Source: Clavibacter sp. B3I6
Lineage (GTDB): Bacteria; Actinomycetota; Actinomycetes; Actinomycetales; Microbacteriaceae
Length of the DNA stretch: 64,000 nt
Direction of reading: 5' to 3'
Assembly (NCBI RefSeq): GCF_030816895.1
Contig: NZ_JAUSYL010000001.1
Location: 186,001-250,000, forward strand
Position numbers and translations under genes: made by a program. This document shows, in pieces, positions 62,931 to 64,000 of this stretch. The notes beneath the pieces are model-generated. The model was given only the letters and a program-made list of their open reading frames with translations. It had not been told where the DNA came from and did not search any database. Position 1 is the stretch's first letter; each line of letters starts with the position of its first letter.

Positions 62931-64000
62931 GTGCCGAACACGGAAAAGCCTACCCTCCTCGTCATCGACGGCCATTCCCTCGCGTTCCGGGCCTTCTACG
63001 CCCTGCCGGCGGAGAGCTTCCAGAACCGCGAGGGGCAGCACACGAACGCCGTGCACGGATTCATCGCGATGCTCATCAACCTCCTGCAGAAGGAGAAGCC
63101 CACGCACGTCGGCGTCGCGTTCGACATCTCGCGCTTCTCGTTCCGCACGCGCGAGTACCCGGAGTACAAGGGCACGCGCGGCGAGACGCCGGCGGAGTTC
63201 ACCGGCCAGGTGCCGCTGCTCGAGCGCGCGCTCAAGACCATGAACATCCCCACCCTCACCAAGGAGGACCACGAGGCGGACGACATCCTCGCGACGCTCG
63301 CCACGCAGGGTCGCGAGCAGGGCTTCCGGGTGCTGGTCGTCTCGGGCGACCGCGACGCCATCCAGCTCGTCAACGACGACGTCACGCTGCTCTACCCGTC
63401 GACGCAGGGCGTCTCGCAGCTCACCCGCTACGACGCCGAGAAGGTGTTCGAGAAGTACGGCGTGCAGCCCGAGATGTACCCGGACATCGCCGCGCTCGTG
63501 GGGGAGACGAGCGACAACCTCATCGGCGTCGACAAGGTCGGGCCGAAGACCGCGGTGAAGTGGCTGAACCAGTTCGGCTCGCTCGACGCGGTCATCGAGC
63601 ACCGCGACGAGATCACCGGCAAGGTCGGCGACAACCTGCGGGCGCAGTACGAGAACGTCCTCCGCAACCGCCGCCTCAACCGCCTCCTCACGGACGTGGA
63701 GCTGCCCCTCGGTCCGGCGGACCTCGAGCGCAAGCCCATCGACGAGCCCGCGCTCCGCGAGGTGTTCGCGGTGCTCGAGTTCAAGCAGCTGCTCGAGCGG
63801 GTGCTGAAGCTCGAGGGATCCGGTGCCTCCGCGTCGAGCGAGGGCACGCCCGTCGGCGCGCTCGAGCAGGAGCCGTCCACGGCGCCCGCCGCACCGAAGG
63901 CGCAGCAGCTCCTCGACGAGGAGCTGGAGAAGTGGATCCGCACGCAGAGCGCCGCCTCGCCGCACGGCCTCGGCCTCACGGTCGAGACGCAGGACGGGAA
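62931..64000 (+). CDS. polA: DNA polymerase I (3' end outside window)
   Basis: First 356 residues of DNA polymerase I, which fills gaps and removes Okazaki primers. The 5'-3' exonuclease domain is complete: LLVIDGHSLAFRAFYALP, FDISRFSFRTREYPEYKGTR, the metal-binding EDHEADDILATLA and VSGDRDAIQLV, and the helix-hairpin-helix GETSDNLIGVDKVGPKTAVK. From about residue 300 an Ala/Ser/Pro linker begins and leads towards the 3'-5' exonuclease-like domain, where the window ends. GTG start fits the promoter and the N-terminus of homologues. Confidence 0.96.
   Translation, partial: MPNTEKPTLLVIDGHSLAFRAFYALPAESFQNREGQHTNAVHGFIAMLINLLQKEKPTHVGVAFDISRFSFRTREYPEYKGTRGETPAEFTGQVPLLERALKTMNIPTLTKEDHEADDILATLATQGREQGFRVLVVSGDRDAIQLVNDDVTLLYPSTQGVSQLTRYDAEKVFEKYGVQPEMYPDIAALVGETSDNLIGVDKVGPKTAVKWLNQFGSLDAVIEHRDEITGKVGDNLRAQYENVLRNRRLNRLLTDVELPLGPADLERKPIDEPALREVFAVLEFKQLLERVLKLEGSGASASSEGTPVGALEQEPSTAPAAPKAQQLLDEELEKWIRTQSAASPHGLGLTVETQDG

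Overview
The window is a 64 kb piece of a very GC-rich (about 73% by eye) high-GC Gram-positive chromosome. Gene order and protein types point to Actinobacteria. From memory of the family, the best fit is Microbacteriaceae, with Clavibacter or a close relative most likely. Supporting signs are the series secDF-rel, rpsD-alaS-ruvX-mltG-aro-efp-nusB, pyrR-pyrBC-carAB-pyrF-(mihF)gmk-rpoZ-coaBC-metK-priA-fmt-rsmB-rpe, hisEGFI-trpE-(TrpM)-trpCBA-lgt-gltBD and pyk-pdtaR-polA, all typical of actinobacteria. It is almost entirely core chromosome: I see no insertion sequence, prophage, CRISPR array or integron.

Layout. 1-3031: end of secD, secF and a small rhodanese, closed by a hairpin terminator. 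3168-5417: bifunctional (p)ppGpp synthetase/hydrolase. 5404-7825: three minus-strand genes (an AbiEi-antitoxin-like protein, a DUF349 coiled-coil protein and a small membrane protein). 7895-13768: rarA, rpsD, a small membrane protein, alaS and ruvX. 13683-21490: mltG and the shikimate genes aroE, aroC, aroK, aroB, an SDR oxidoreductase and aroQ, then efp and nusB. 21582-26563: a sulfonate/nitrate-type ABC transporter and an acetyl-CoA synthetase, sitting where relatives join nusB directly to pyrR. 26676-36397: the complete UMP operon behind a PyrR-binding RNA site, ending in a fused mIHF-guanylate kinase gene. 36446-44584: rpoZ, coaBC, metK, priA, fmt, rsmB, rpe. 44633-52771: an FKBP isomerase, four his genes and the trp genes. 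52843-59992: lgt, gltB and gltD. 60070-64000: pyruvate kinase, tRNA-Leu(CAA), pdtaR, a thioesterase (minus strand) and the 5' part of polA, which runs off the window.

Genes are packed in long co-directional runs, usually overlapping by 1-8 bases (ATGA, GTGA or TGATG junctions), so translational coupling is the rule. Where a new transcript seems to begin, a TANNNT box very often lies only 6-8 bases before the start codon with no Shine-Dalgarno. This is the signature of leaderless transcripts; about ten genes show it.

Two coding regions look disrupted by one extra G in a G-run: gltB (57988-57991) and the 3' end of the FKBP gene (44989-44992). Either could be real or a sequencing error. The most distinctive biology is the mIHF-Gmk fusion, the transporter/acs block with matching promoters, an SDR gene inside the shikimate operon, and a strong excess of the palindrome GGATCC throughout. 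I found no clearly new multi-gene system.
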